From an uncultured bacterium (GTDB lineage Bacteria; Actinomycetota; Coriobacteriia; Coriobacteriales; Coriobacteriaceae), in the NCBI GenBank assembly GCA_905214105.1, contig CAJMKK010000009.1, forward strand, positions 18,289 to 82,288: 64,000 nucleotides of DNA. Reading direction: 5' to 3'. The notes beneath the pieces are model-generated. The model ran no database searches, was not told the origin of the DNA, and saw only the letters and a list, made by a program, of their open reading frames with translations. Below, piece by piece: positions 14,883-23,878 of this stretch (the stretch's first letter is position 1; each line of letters opens with the position of its first letter). The translations under genes were made by a program, and so were the position numbers.

Positions 14883-15527
14883 ATGGCTCGCAGAATTACC
14901 AAGCGTCAGCAGCAGATTTACGACTTCATCAAGGAATATCAGCAAGAGAAGGGCTATCCGCCCAGTGTGCGCGAGATGGCATCGGCCGTAGGACTCTCCT
15001 CCCCCAGCACGGTGCATGCTCATCTCTCTGCCCTAGAGGCTCGAGGGCTGCTCAAGCGCGATTCCACCAAGCCTCGCGCCCTAGAGCTCTTTGATGAGGA
15101 CGGATCCTCCGTCTCGATTTCCAAATCCGATGAACCCACAGCACCCCGCGGAACGGTCTCGCTGCCGCTCGTCGGTCGCGTCGCGGCTGGGATTCCCATT
15201 CTGGCCGAGCAAAACATCGAGGATACCTTTACCATCCCGACCGAAATCGCCACAGACCAGGGCTCCTTTATCCTTGAAGTGCACGGCAGCTCAATGATCA
15301 ATGTCGGCATCTACAACGGTGACTACATTATCGTTCGCGAGCAAAAGAGCGCCATGAACGGCGAAATCGTCGTGGCCATGATCGATGGCTCGGCGACCGT
15401 CAAGACGTTCTACAAGGAGCAGGGGCGCGTGCGCTTGCAGCCCGAGAACGACACTATGGAGCCCATCTATGCGACGAACCCCGTTATTTTGGGTAAGGTT
15501 GTCGGTTTAATGCGCCGGTTCTCGTAA
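14883..15527 (+). CDS. lexA: LexA repressor
   Basis: The SOS repressor and self-cleaving protease, 214 residues. The winged helix (1-65) includes PPSVREMASAVGLSSPSTVHAHL. The cleavage site is A102-G103 in RVAAGIP, and the catalytic pair is S137 (HGSSM) and K174 (ATVKTF). The start at 14883 follows GAGAGGA; extension upstream would overlap the operator boxes. It controls itself, the divergent LysM gene and recA (box at 25067). Its stop overlaps the next gene by one base (TAATG). Confidence 0.97.
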   Translation: MARRITKRQQQIYDFIKEYQQEKGYPPSVREMASAVGLSSPSTVHAHLSALEARGLLKRDSTKPRALELFDEDGSSVSISKSDEPTAPRGTVSLPLVGRVAAGIPILAEQNIEDTFTIPTEIATDQGSFILEVHGSSMINVGIYNGDYIIVREQKSAMNGEIVVAMIDGSATVKTFYKEQGRVRLQPENDTMEPIYATNPVILGKVVGLMRRFS

Positions 15528-16231
15528 TGCAAAAACGCATCACCATATTTGATACCGTCCGCGGGTTTACGATGCTATCGATGGCAGGTTTTCACGCCTG
15601 CTACGATTTGGCCTACCTATATGGATGGGATATGCCATGGTTTACCGAAACGGTTTTCCAGGATATTTGGCGCACTAGCATCAGCTGGGTATTTTTATTT
15701 ATCGCCGGTTGGATGTGCACGCTCTCGCGCAATAACGTTAAGCGCGCCCTCAAATACGCCGCCGCAGCCTCGATTGTATGGATTGCAACTACACTGGTAT
15801 CAGTCGACGATTCGGTTAACTTTGGCATCATTTATTGCATGGCAGCGTGCACTGCGGTGGTTGCACTCACCCGTCCGGCACTCCAAAAAATACCGGGCTC
15901 GTGGGGCATCGCAGCGTGCCTTGTTCTTTTTGCCCTGACCTGGGGCATTCCAAAAGCGGTCTACCCACTCCCCTACCTGGCATGGCTTGGATTCCCGAGC
16001 CCGGGTTTTGTTTCGGGAGACTACTATCCGCTCATTCCGTTTGTCTTTATGTACCTTACCGGCTTTTTTTCTGCCCAGGCAGCACAAGCACCAAGCCTCG
16101 AAGCGCCAACATGGGCATACGCCAATCCCATCCCGGCGCTCGCAGTCCTCGGTCGGCACGCCTTACCGTTCTACCTGCTCCATCAGCCTGTCATTCTAGG
16201 CATACTAGAACTCGTTTATTCCGTACGATAG
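15527..16231 (+). CDS. DUF1624 heparan-glucosaminide acetyltransferase-like membrane protein
   Basis: A 234-residue integral membrane protein of the DUF1624/HGSNAT catalytic type: the opening RITIFDTVRGFTMLSMAGFHACYDL contains the conserved D-x-x-R-G and a histidine, followed by about seven hydrophobic segments and a final GRHALPFYLLHQPVILGIL. Relatives move acetyl groups across membranes to sugars; the bacterial substrate is unknown. It is translationally coupled to lexA by a TAATG overlap, so it is probably damage-inducible through read-through. Its 3' end overlaps convergent hflX by 16 bases. Confidence 0.8.
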   Translation: MQKRITIFDTVRGFTMLSMAGFHACYDLAYLYGWDMPWFTETVFQDIWRTSISWVFLFIAGWMCTLSRNNVKRALKYAAAASIVWIATTLVSVDDSVNFGIIYCMAACTAVVALTRPALQKIPGSWGIAACLVLFALTWGIPKAVYPLPYLAWLGFPSPGFVSGDYYPLIPFVFMYLTGFFSAQAAQAPSLEAPTWAYANPIPALAVLGRHALPFYLLHQPVILGILELVYSVR

Positions 16232-17505
16232 CGCTCAAGACGCGGGGCGATTCGGGCCGGCAACTTCGCCACAATGCGAACGCCGTCCTCTAGATATTCC
16301 TCATGCAGAAGGGTTCCCTGCTCATGCACCAAGGTGATAAGGGCGCCCTCGCGATACGGAATATCAGCGGAGAGCAACACGTCGGTGGCAGCGGCCTCAC
16401 GAGCAATACGGTCGACGAGATCGTCGAGTCCCTCGCCCGTCTGGGCCGAGAACAGCACGACCTCGGGATACCGACGATGGAAACTCAATCGATCGACGCT
16501 ATCGAGTAGGTCGATTTTATTGAACACCGTAAGCGTCAAACGCTCGCCGGCACCGATCTCGTCAAGAACACGATCGACTGCCTCGAGCTGGCGCTCGTAG
16601 TCCTCGTCAGAGGCATCCACGACTTTAAGGATCAGGTCGGCACCAAGGACCTCAGACAGGGTGGACTTAAAGGCATCAACGAGACCATGCGGTAACTTCT
16701 GAATAAAGCCAACGGTATCGGTAATGGTCATACCACGACCGCCGGGCAAGCGATACGAGCGCGTCGTCGGATCGAGCGTGGCAAACAATTTGTCTTGTGA
16801 AAGCACCGTAGACCCGGTCAGACGATTGAGCAACGTCGACTTACCGGCATTGGTATAACCGGCTAAGGCAACGCGAAACGCCGGCGACTCGATACGACTC
16901 TTTGACTGGACATCGCGGCGCTGTTCAACCTGCTTAAGCTCGCGACGAAGCGCAGCAATCTTGTTACGAATCAAACGTCGGTCAACCTCGAGCTGACTTT
17001 CGCCCTGGCCAAAGCGCGAACCAATGCCACCACGTGTCTGCTCTTTAGCAAGATGGGTCCACATACCGCGCAAGCGGGGCAACAGATACTGCAGCTGCGC
17101 CAGCTGCACCTGCAGGCGGCCCTCACGGGTCTGAGCGTGCAGACCAAAGATATCGAGAATCAACGCCGTACGGTCGATAATCTTAACCGGTTCGCCCACG
17201 GCTTTCTCCAGATAAGACTGCTGCGAGGGCGTTAAATCGTCGTCGAAGATAACGACATCGGCATCCATACGATGAACGAGCCCGCAAAGCTCCTCAACCT
17301 TACCGGAGCCAATAAACGATTTTGGATACGGCTTAACCAGACGCTGTGACAGACGCGCCACGCACTGGGCGCCAGCCGTATGGGCCAGGCGCTCAAGCTC
17401 GTCAAGCGAACGATCGAGCGGCCAGGCGTTATCGCGCCACTCAACTCCGACAAGAACGGCACGTTCGGGCTCAGGGGCCGTAGGAACGAGGGGAAACCGA
17501 GCCAT
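16216..17505 (-). CDS. hflX: GTPase HflX
   Basis: A ribosome-associated GTPase that splits stalled 70S particles. The 429-residue protein has the N-terminal HflX domain (FIGSGKVEEL, FDDDLTPSQQSYLEKA), a linker helix (LRRELKQVEQRRDVQ) and a G domain with G1 GYTNAGKSTL, G3 DTVGFI, and G4 NKID. Its ATG overlaps the miaA stop (TAATG), so it is the last gene of a coupled miaB-miaA-hflX set. The combination of miaA and hflX is widely conserved. Confidence 0.96.
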   Translation of the reverse strand: MARFPLVPTAPEPERAVLVGVEWRDNAWPLDRSLDELERLAHTAGAQCVARLSQRLVKPYPKSFIGSGKVEELCGLVHRMDADVVIFDDDLTPSQQSYLEKAVGEPVKIIDRTALILDIFGLHAQTREGRLQVQLAQLQYLLPRLRGMWTHLAKEQTRGGIGSRFGQGESQLEVDRRLIRNKIAALRRELKQVEQRRDVQSKSRIESPAFRVALAGYTNAGKSTLLNRLTGSTVLSQDKLFATLDPTTRSYRLPGGRGMTITDTVGFIQKLPHGLVDAFKSTLSEVLGADLILKVVDASDEDYERQLEAVDRVLDEIGAGERLTLTVFNKIDLLDSVDRLSFHRRYPEVVLFSAQTGEGLDDLVDRIAREAAATDVLLSADIPYREGALITLVHEQGTLLHEEYLEDGVRIVAKLPARIAPRLERYRTE

Positions 17506-18443
17506 TAGGCCGCCTCGATACGGTGAAGGATATCCTCAACAACCTCATCGATCGTAAACTCGTCCATATCGAACCACACGATGCGGTCATCGCGTTTAAA
17601 CCACGAAAGCTGACGTTTGGCATAGCGACGCGAACGCATCTTGATAAGTTCGCGAGCCTCATCCATAGAAATGACGCCGTCAAGGGCATCGATAATCTCT
17701 TTATAGCCAATCGCCTGCATCGAAGTCAGGGCATCTCCCAGCCCCTGGTCCATAAGACCGCGAACCTCATCAACAAGACCCTGCTCAAACATCAGATCGA
17801 CGCGTAGGTTAATACGCTCGTAAAGCGCCTCGCGATTACACGTCAATCCAAACCACAGAGCGTGATAATGCTCGCGCGGAACACTAAACTGCGACTTTTG
17901 CTGCGCGTAGGAAACACCATCATCGTGCATCTCGAGCGCGCGAATCACGCGGCGAACATTATGGGGGTGGATGACCGCAGCGGACTCGGGGTCACGCGCG
18001 GCAAGCAGCGCGTGCAGCGCTTCCTCGCCCATGCGCTCGGCAAGCTCCTGATACCCCGTGCGGCGATCGTCCTCAAGTTCGCCCGAGGGAAAATCCATCT
18101 CATCCAGGGCGGCCTTGAGATACAAACCCGTGCCCCCGCAAAACACCGGTAAGCGGCCCTCGCCCAGCAAGCGCTCAACATGTACACGGGCGTCTGCCTG
18201 ATACAGCGCCGCAGAATATGCAACGCCTGGTTCAACAATATCGACCAGGCGTAGCGGCGCCGTGCATTCCTCGGGTGCCATCTTGGCAGTACCGATATCC
18301 ATGCCTCGATAGATTTGCATCGCGTCACACGACAGCACTTCGGACGAAAGGCGAGCCGCCAAACGATCTGCGACATCACTTTTGCCAACCGCGGTCGGAC
18401 CGACAATCGCAACAGCGGAAAGGCCTGCCCCGGGAGCAATCAT
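17505..18443 (-). CDS. miaA: tRNA dimethylallyltransferase
   Basis: Transfers an isopentenyl group to A37 of tRNAs reading U-starting codons; the product is the substrate for MiaB. The 312-residue protein has the P-loop GPTAVGKSDVAD, LSCDAMQIYRGMDIGTAK, and the RRYAKRQLSWFKRD tRNA-contact segment. It overlaps miaB upstream and hflX downstream with TAATG junctions, implying coupled translation and matched amounts of the two modification enzymes. Confidence 0.97.
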   Translation of the reverse strand: MIAPGAGLSAVAIVGPTAVGKSDVADRLAARLSSEVLSCDAMQIYRGMDIGTAKMAPEECTAPLRLVDIVEPGVAYSAALYQADARVHVERLLGEGRLPVFCGGTGLYLKAALDEMDFPSGELEDDRRTGYQELAERMGEEALHALLAARDPESAAVIHPHNVRRVIRALEMHDDGVSYAQQKSQFSVPREHYHALWFGLTCNREALYERINLRVDLMFEQGLVDEVRGLMDQGLGDALTSMQAIGYKEIIDALDGVISMDEARELIKMRSRRYAKRQLSWFKRDDRIVWFDMDEFTIDEVVEDILHRIEAA

Positions 18444-19813
18444 TAGCGCGGCTCACCCACAACGGATCCGGACAGATACCACGTCTTGGCAACGTCGACA
18501 TCAACATCGACAATCTTGCCAATCAACTGATCGATGCTGTAACCCTCGGGAATCGGTGCATGAACGGTCTGATTCTTGGGACTCTTGCCCAGCAGCACCG
18601 CATCATTCTTTTTGCTCGTACCCTCAATAAGCGCCGGCACAACAGTATGGAGCTCACCTTGGTTATACTCGTGTGCTGTGGTCTCGATAACCTTCACCAG
18701 ACGGTTGAAACGCTCAAGAATCACCTCATGCGTCGTGGGATCGTCAATCTCGGCGGCCGGAGTTCCGGCGCGCTTGGAATAGATAAACGTATAGGCCTGA
18801 GCATAGCGGACCGTCTCGGCAAGCGAAAGCGTCTGCTCAAAGTCTTCCTCGGTCTCGCCGGGGAAGCCCACAATGATATCGGTCGAAAGCGCGATATTAG
18901 GCATGCGGTTGCGAACGCGATCGACGAGCCCAAGATAATCCTCGCGTGTATACCGGCGATTCATCTCTTTGAGGATGCGCGTCGAACCTGACTGGACGGC
19001 CAGGTGCAGCTGCGGCATGACGGCAGGCGTTTCGGCCATAGCGTCGATGGTCTCGGGCAGCAGGTCTTTGGGGTGCGAGGAAGTAAAGAAGATGCGCTCC
19101 ACACCCGTATCGCCCACGGCACGCAACAGGTCGGCAAAGCGCGGCTTGCCAAACAGATCGCGACCATAGGAGTTGACGTTTTGACCCAGAAGCGTGACCT
19201 CACGCACGCCCTGGCGCACTAGACCGGTCACCTCGTCGACAATCTCCTCGAAAGGGCGGCTCTTTTCGCGACCGCGCACATACGGCACGATGCAATAGGT
19301 ACAGAAGTTATTACAGCCCGTCATAATGGGCACCCAGGCGTGATACTGGGTCTCGCGATGCCACGGCATGCTCATGGCATCTGAATCCTCATGCTCATTG
19401 GTGCGGATATGACGCTTGCCGTCCAAGAATGCCTCGGCAATGAGCTCGGCCATATGTGCGATGGAATGCGTTCCAAAGATGACATTGACGTTATCGACAT
19501 TGGTGAGCAGACCCTCGCCGTCGCGCTGCGCGATGCAGCCGCCCACGGCGACCACGCGCTTGCCAGAAGGCGAGGGCGGGAGGCTCTTACAAGAGTTGCA
19601 CTGACCGTACAGACGGGTGTCAGCAGCCTCACGAACGCAGCACGTCATGAACACGACGATGTCAGCATGCTCCGGATCGAGCGCCAGGAGGCAGCCATAC
19701 GAGTCGAGCAGGCCACTCACGCGCTCGGAGTCGTGCTGATTCATCTGGCAGCCAAAGGTGCGGATAAAGTAGGTTTTACCGGCAAGAATATCGCGTACGG
19801 AACCCTGGTCCAT
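18443..19813 (-). CDS. miaB: tRNA-2-methylthio-N6-dimethylallyladenosine synthase
   Basis: Radical-SAM enzyme that adds a methylthio group at i6A37. The 456-residue protein has the N-terminal UPF0004 domain with its own cluster cysteines (FGCQMNQHDSE, TCCVREAAD, GGCIAQ), the radical-SAM CNNFCTYC, and a C-terminal TRAM domain. The start is set at the ATG 19813; a longer frame would need a TTG and has no ribosome site. It is one of three methylthiotransferases in the window (with rimO and mtaB). Confidence 0.96.
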   Translation of the reverse strand: MDQGSVRDILAGKTYFIRTFGCQMNQHDSERVSGLLDSYGCLLALDPEHADIVVFMTCCVREAADTRLYGQCNSCKSLPPSPSGKRVVAVGGCIAQRDGEGLLTNVDNVNVIFGTHSIAHMAELIAEAFLDGKRHIRTNEHEDSDAMSMPWHRETQYHAWVPIMTGCNNFCTYCIVPYVRGREKSRPFEEIVDEVTGLVRQGVREVTLLGQNVNSYGRDLFGKPRFADLLRAVGDTGVERIFFTSSHPKDLLPETIDAMAETPAVMPQLHLAVQSGSTRILKEMNRRYTREDYLGLVDRVRNRMPNIALSTDIIVGFPGETEEDFEQTLSLAETVRYAQAYTFIYSKRAGTPAAEIDDPTTHEVILERFNRLVKVIETTAHEYNQGELHTVVPALIEGTSKKNDAVLLGKSPKNQTVHAPIPEGYSIDQLIGKIVDVDVDVAKTWYLSGSVVGEPR

Positions 19814-19876
19814 GTGTATAAGTCCTAACGAAGTGGAATAGGCGGAATCAAAGAGGGCGGACAAAGAGTAAACACT

Positions 19877-20194
19877 CTATGCAACAGGCTTAACGTCGTC
19901 CATCACAACGTTACCCATAGCGGCTCGATTAATCTGATGAACGTAAATAGAAAGACGGATGGCCGTGCGCGACTCCCCGTTGATGAGGATGTCGGAGAAC
20001 ACCGGCGCGCAGGAAATATCAAACCCGGTCGGAATCAAAAAACCGCGCGCGATAGCCACAGCCTTAATGGCCTGGTTGACGGCACCCGCGCCGACACACT
20101 GAATATTGACGGGAACACCATCTTTGACCATGCCGGCAATGGCGCCGGCAACGGACGCGGGCGATGATTTGCTTGATACCTTCAGGCAATCCAT
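19877..20194 (-). CDS. spoVS: SpoVS-like small Alba-fold protein
   Basis: A 105-residue protein with strong SpoVS character: LKVSSKSSPASVAGAIAGMV, then QCVGAGAVNQAIKAVAIARGFL. SpoVS has an Alba-like fold suited to nucleic acid binding. In Bacillus it affects sporulation and septation, but the family is common in non-sporulating bacteria. The ATG at 20194 has AGGAG eight bases upstream. It lies between a GHKL ATPase gene and miaB in the recA-rny region. The molecular role is unknown. Confidence 0.88.
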   Translation of the reverse strand: MDCLKVSSKSSPASVAGAIAGMVKDGVPVNIQCVGAGAVNQAIKAVAIARGFLIPTGFDISCAPVFSDILINGESRTAIRLSIYVHQINRAAMGNVVMDDVKPVA

Positions 20195-20268
20195 GAAGAA
20201 ACTCCTGCGTTTAAAAGTACGTTTTAACTGCAATAACTGTAACGTAGCGAACGGACTCGGTAAAGATG

Positions 20269-21354
20269 CTATTCCTCTTTGGCAAGATCGAACGTCACGG
20301 TAATACGATCACGCGAAACACGAATCTTGGGGTCGCCGCAAAGGTTGAGATAGTACCGCGATGCAAGATCGTTAAAGTCGCGCTCGACGGCTCGCGAGAA
20401 CTGCGCCATGTCGTCCTTGGCGATACGCAGCCCACGACGATCTTTGGCGAGATCAACCGGAGCAGACGCATGCGAGGACGAATCGCGCTCGCGTAGCAGG
20501 CGTGCGGTCACACCGCGAACGGGCTTAATCTGGCCCGCCAAGATCCGATGCGCCGTACGCTCGGACATCTCAAGGCCCAAACCCGAACAGATACGGATAA
20601 AGTCTTCCGCATCCGAAGCAAGACCCAGACGATCGACCACGGGAAGCTCGGCTTCGTCATCGATAAACAAAAGACGAGAAGCATCGAGACGACTGGAGGC
20701 CTGCGCATGCAGCGTCGCGGCGATCTCCGACGGAGACCCCAGATAGACATCACAGGCACGCAGCTCCTCGAGGGCAAACTCACAGACGGCGCGAATGATG
20801 TTGTGAGGGCCGCGGGCGCAGACATAGTGACCGTCCTCGTCCTTCACGGCCTGAGGCCAGCTGGACTGATCGGCGCGCTCGCCAAGGCGGTCGGTAGCGA
20901 CGCTCACCTTAAAGACCGAGCCAAGGTCAACATCAGATGCGACAACGCGTGCCTCGTCGGTGTTCTGCTTAATCGAGAACAATGCCATGCCTCGACCGTG
21001 AACGCCCCAACGATCCATCTTCATGCTCTCGAGCTTGGAGGTAACGCGGGCATCGAAGATGCGCTTCTGCATATCCTGCGGCACGCCCGAACCATTGTCC
21101 AGAAAGACGAGCGTACGGACGCCATCTTCCTTGGTCGTGGCGAGATAGACCTTGTCGGCGCCGGCATCACGGGCGTTGCGCAGCATTTCGATGACGATAT
21201 CCTCGACATGCTGGATGTCATGCTTTGCCTGGCGCCGCTCGGCCTCCGAAACGCGGAGGCGGACATACCCCTCGCCAAGGTTTTCCTCGACGCGAAGGTT
21301 GCCCTCCCCCGACATCGACGCGATAAATGAGATGAGCTCGTTCGCGTCGTTCAT
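20269..21354 (-). CDS. GHKL-fold ATPase of unknown function
   Basis: A 361-residue protein with a Bergerat (GHKL) ATP-binding fold. The N box is E56-N60 in IEMLRNARDAG, the G1 box is LDNGSGVP (D86), and the G2 box is WGVHGRGMALF (117-122). No histidine-kinase dimerisation or phosphoacceptor domain and no membrane helix are present. The C-terminal half (TAHRILAGQIKPVRG, then RDFNDLASRYYLNL) was not recognised. It starts one base after the RNase Y stop with no clear ribosome site, implying coupled translation; a GTG at 21378 inside rny is an alternative start. It could be a chaperone-like or MutL/Hsp90-like ATPase. Confidence 0.8.
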   Translation of the reverse strand: MNDANELISFIASMSGEGNLRVEENLGEGYVRLRVSEAERRQAKHDIQHVEDIVIEMLRNARDAGADKVYLATTKEDGVRTLVFLDNGSGVPQDMQKRIFDARVTSKLESMKMDRWGVHGRGMALFSIKQNTDEARVVASDVDLGSVFKVSVATDRLGERADQSSWPQAVKDEDGHYVCARGPHNIIRAVCEFALEELRACDVYLGSPSEIAATLHAQASSRLDASRLLFIDDEAELPVVDRLGLASDAEDFIRICSGLGLEMSERTAHRILAGQIKPVRGVTARLLRERDSSSHASAPVDLAKDRRGLRIAKDDMAQFSRAVERDFNDLASRYYLNLCGDPKIRVSRDRITVTFDLAKEE

Positions 21355-21355
21355 G

Positions 21356-22906
21356 TTATTTAGCGATATCGACAGCACGGCTCTCGCGAATCACGACGAC
21401 GCGCACCTGACCGGGATACTCCATCTCTTCCTCGATCTGATGGGCGATGTCATGAGCCAAGACCGTGGACTGGGCATCGGAAATCTTGTCCGGCTGAACC
21501 ATGACGTGGACCTCGCGACCAGCCTGCATGGCATAGGTACGCTCGACACCGTCATGGGAGTTGGCAATCTCCTCGAGTTTCTCAAGGCGCTTGATGTAGT
21601 TCTCGGCCGATTCACGACGGGCACCGGGGCGAGAGGCAGAAACGGCATCGGCAGCCTGGACCAGAACATCGAGCACCGTGTTGGGGTCGACGTCGGCGTG
21701 GTGAGCCTCGATAGCGTGAACGATAATGGGCTTCTCGCCATAGCGACGGGCGAGCTCGGCGCCGATAACGGCATGCGGACCCTCGACGTCATGGTCGATA
21801 GCCTTGCCAAGATCGTGCAGCAGGCCGGCACGCTTAGCGGTCATAACGTCAAGGCCAAGCTCGGAAGCCATTACGCCGCACAGGTCGGAAACCTCGAGGG
21901 AATGCTGGAGCACGTTCTGACCAAACGAGGTGCGGTAGCGCAGAGCACCCAGGGTCTTAACGATCTCGGGGTGCAGATCGTGGATACCGGTATCGAAGGC
22001 AGCCTGTTCGCCAGCCTCGCGCACGCGTTGCTGAACCAAGTCGGCGGCCTTGTGATACATCTCCTCGATGCGGGCAGGGTGAATGCGGCCGTCAGCAATA
22101 AGGTTCTCGAGGGCGACGCGGGCGGTCTCGCGACGGACCGGATCGAAGCTCGAAAGCACGACGGTCTCGGGCGTATCATCGATAACGAGGTTGACGCCGG
22201 AAACCTGCTCGAAGGTACGGATGTTGCGACCCTCGCGGCCGATGATGCGACCCTTGAGGTCATCGGAAGGAATGTGCACGGAGGTAACGGTAACCTCGGC
22301 GGTGTGGTCGGCGGCACAGCGTTGAATAGCCAGGGACAAGATCTCCTGAGCGGTCTTGTGGCACTCGGCGCGAACTTGCTGCTCGGACTCGCGGATGATC
22401 GTGGCGGCCTCGTGGGTAACCTCGCCACGAACCTTGTCGAGGAGCTCCTTGTGAGCGTCCTCGCGGGTCAGGTCGGCGATACGCTCGAGCTCCGAGGTCT
22501 GCTTGGCGCAGAGCTCCTCAAGCTCGCGAGAGCGCTTCTCGACCTGGCCAGCCTGGCTGGACAGCTGGTGCTCACGCTTGTCGAGGGCATCGTTGCGGCG
22601 ATCGAGGGACTCCTCGCGCTGCATCACACGGTTCTCGAGCGAACGAATCTCGTTCTTACGCTGCTTGTCCTCGGCCTCGGCAGCCTGCTTGTTCTTGATG
22701 ATCTCCTCTTTAGCCTCGAGCAGAGCCTCTTTTTTGAGGGTCTCGGCCTGGCGCTTTGCATCGCCGATTAGGGACTCAGCCTGTGCATGTGCCGACTGGA
22801 TCTTTTCGTCGGCCTCGTGAAGACTACCCTGCTTGGCGGTGCGCATGTAGGCAATGGCGGCGATGGCACCCAAAACGATGCCAACGAGCGCTGCGATGAT
22901 AGGCAT
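21356..22906 (-). CDS. rny: Ribonuclease Y
   Basis: Membrane-anchored endoribonuclease that starts mRNA decay, 516 residues. It has an N-terminal helix (about 2-20), a long charged coiled coil to about 200, a KH domain (GRIIGREGRNIRTFEQVSGV) and an HD domain with LLHDLGKAID. The ATG at 22906 is preferred over an upstream GTG at 22912 because AAAGGAG then has proper spacing. RNase J (32671) and PNPase (34983) are also encoded in the window, giving most of a Firmicutes-type RNA decay set in one region. Confidence 0.96.
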   Translation of the reverse strand: MPIIAALVGIVLGAIAAIAYMRTAKQGSLHEADEKIQSAHAQAESLIGDAKRQAETLKKEALLEAKEEIIKNKQAAEAEDKQRKNEIRSLENRVMQREESLDRRNDALDKREHQLSSQAGQVEKRSRELEELCAKQTSELERIADLTREDAHKELLDKVRGEVTHEAATIIRESEQQVRAECHKTAQEILSLAIQRCAADHTAEVTVTSVHIPSDDLKGRIIGREGRNIRTFEQVSGVNLVIDDTPETVVLSSFDPVRRETARVALENLIADGRIHPARIEEMYHKAADLVQQRVREAGEQAAFDTGIHDLHPEIVKTLGALRYRTSFGQNVLQHSLEVSDLCGVMASELGLDVMTAKRAGLLHDLGKAIDHDVEGPHAVIGAELARRYGEKPIIVHAIEAHHADVDPNTVLDVLVQAADAVSASRPGARRESAENYIKRLEKLEEIANSHDGVERTYAMQAGREVHVMVQPDKISDAQSTVLAHDIAHQIEEEMEYPGQVRVVVIRESRAVDIAK

Positions 22907-23174
22907 GCTCACTCCTTTTTATGGATTCGTTACACAACAAAGCGAACCGTCCTTACGAACGGCTCGCGACATTTGAGTAATATGGGCGCAGCTTATGCGG
23001 GTCGGATACAGATAAACATATAAACAAACTCATCAAAGATGAGCGCATATCACAAAGCAAATGACAGTGTTTATCGTACGTTGAACCGCAACAACTGTCA
23101 AATAAATGCACGGAGCACGGCGGCTAAAACGCGGTGAACGGCAGGTACGCAAAACGCATGTGTCTAGAATGTGT
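22907..23174. other. Leader region of rny
   Basis: A 268-base space between recX and rny. GCGAACCGT (22942-22950) pairs with ACGGCTCGC (22959-22967), and an AT-rich stretch at 23005-23040 may contain a promoter. TGACAG and CTGTCA lie further apart near 23063 and 23094. The hairpin close to the rny start could be a terminator for recX or a control element; it has no clear T-run. Confidence 0.4.
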
Positions 23175-23867
23175 CTAAACTGCACATTCTTCACGTTCGG
23201 CATCGAGACGCGCCCTAACGGCATCGGCGGCGATGCGGTACGAAAAACCCTTGCCCATCAAAAATCGGACGAGCTTTTCGAATCCACGTGTCTCGGGAAC
23301 ACGACGCTTCGCGAGTAAAGCCGATGCGCGAGCCAAGTCGTCCTCCACGGCAAAATAATCCTCGGGATAGCCGGGGATATCATCGAGTACGACATGGCGG
23401 CGCTTGAGCTCAGTCTCAATCTTGCGCTGTCCCCAGCCGCGTCGTTTGAGCTCCTCGATAAAGTACGAACAAAAGCGCCTCTCATCTAAAAAGCGATACT
23501 CAGTGGCACGCTCGACGGCGAATTCAATCGCGGCCGCACGAAACCCATAGCGAACCAGCTTGTCACGGACCTCACCCGTGGCATGGTCGCGGCGCGACAG
23601 CATCTCAGTCACCATGGTAAGCGCGCATTTACGCTCAATGAGCTGTACCGCCTCGCAAAACTCATCCCAATCGCAGGGAAGATCGGGGCGATTTTTAAGG
23701 AACAGGCGTGCGACACGAACAGGAATCCAGATGGATCGTTCATAACCGCCCTCGATCTCACAGTCGATATGTGCACAAGGCTTCTTTGATGCATACCCAC
23801 TCGAGAACGAGGAGGCCGCCTTCTTATCGGGAAAGACGACCGTGGCCTCGGTCACCGTATACGACAT
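23175..23867 (-). CDS. recX: Regulatory protein RecX
   Basis: A RecA modulator of 230 residues, made mainly of three-helix repeats. The central part ALTMVTEMLSRRDHATGEVRDKLVRYGF, RFLDERRFCSYFIEELKRRGWGQRKI and RFLMGKGFSYRIAADAV are diagnostic. It has an N-terminal extension of about 80 residues compared with short RecX proteins. It starts 11 bases after recA and so shares the LexA-controlled transcript. Confidence 0.93.
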   Translation of the reverse strand: MSYTVTEATVVFPDKKAASSFSSGYASKKPCAHIDCEIEGGYERSIWIPVRVARLFLKNRPDLPCDWDEFCEAVQLIERKCALTMVTEMLSRRDHATGEVRDKLVRYGFRAAAIEFAVERATEYRFLDERRFCSYFIEELKRRGWGQRKIETELKRRHVVLDDIPGYPEDYFAVEDDLARASALLAKRRVPETRGFEKLVRFLMGKGFSYRIAADAVRARLDAEREECAV

Positions 23868-23878
23868 GAGGGCATCCG

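Noticed and set aside
21152..22771. 539-codon plus-strand frame opposite rny
   Set aside because: Antisense shadow of rny. It has no ribosome site, and its Leu/Gly-rich composition is typical of such shadows.
22940..23100. Possible tRNA gene near paired TGACAG/CTGTCA segments
   Set aside because: No cloverleaf, T-loop consensus or CCA-type acceptor could be formed.
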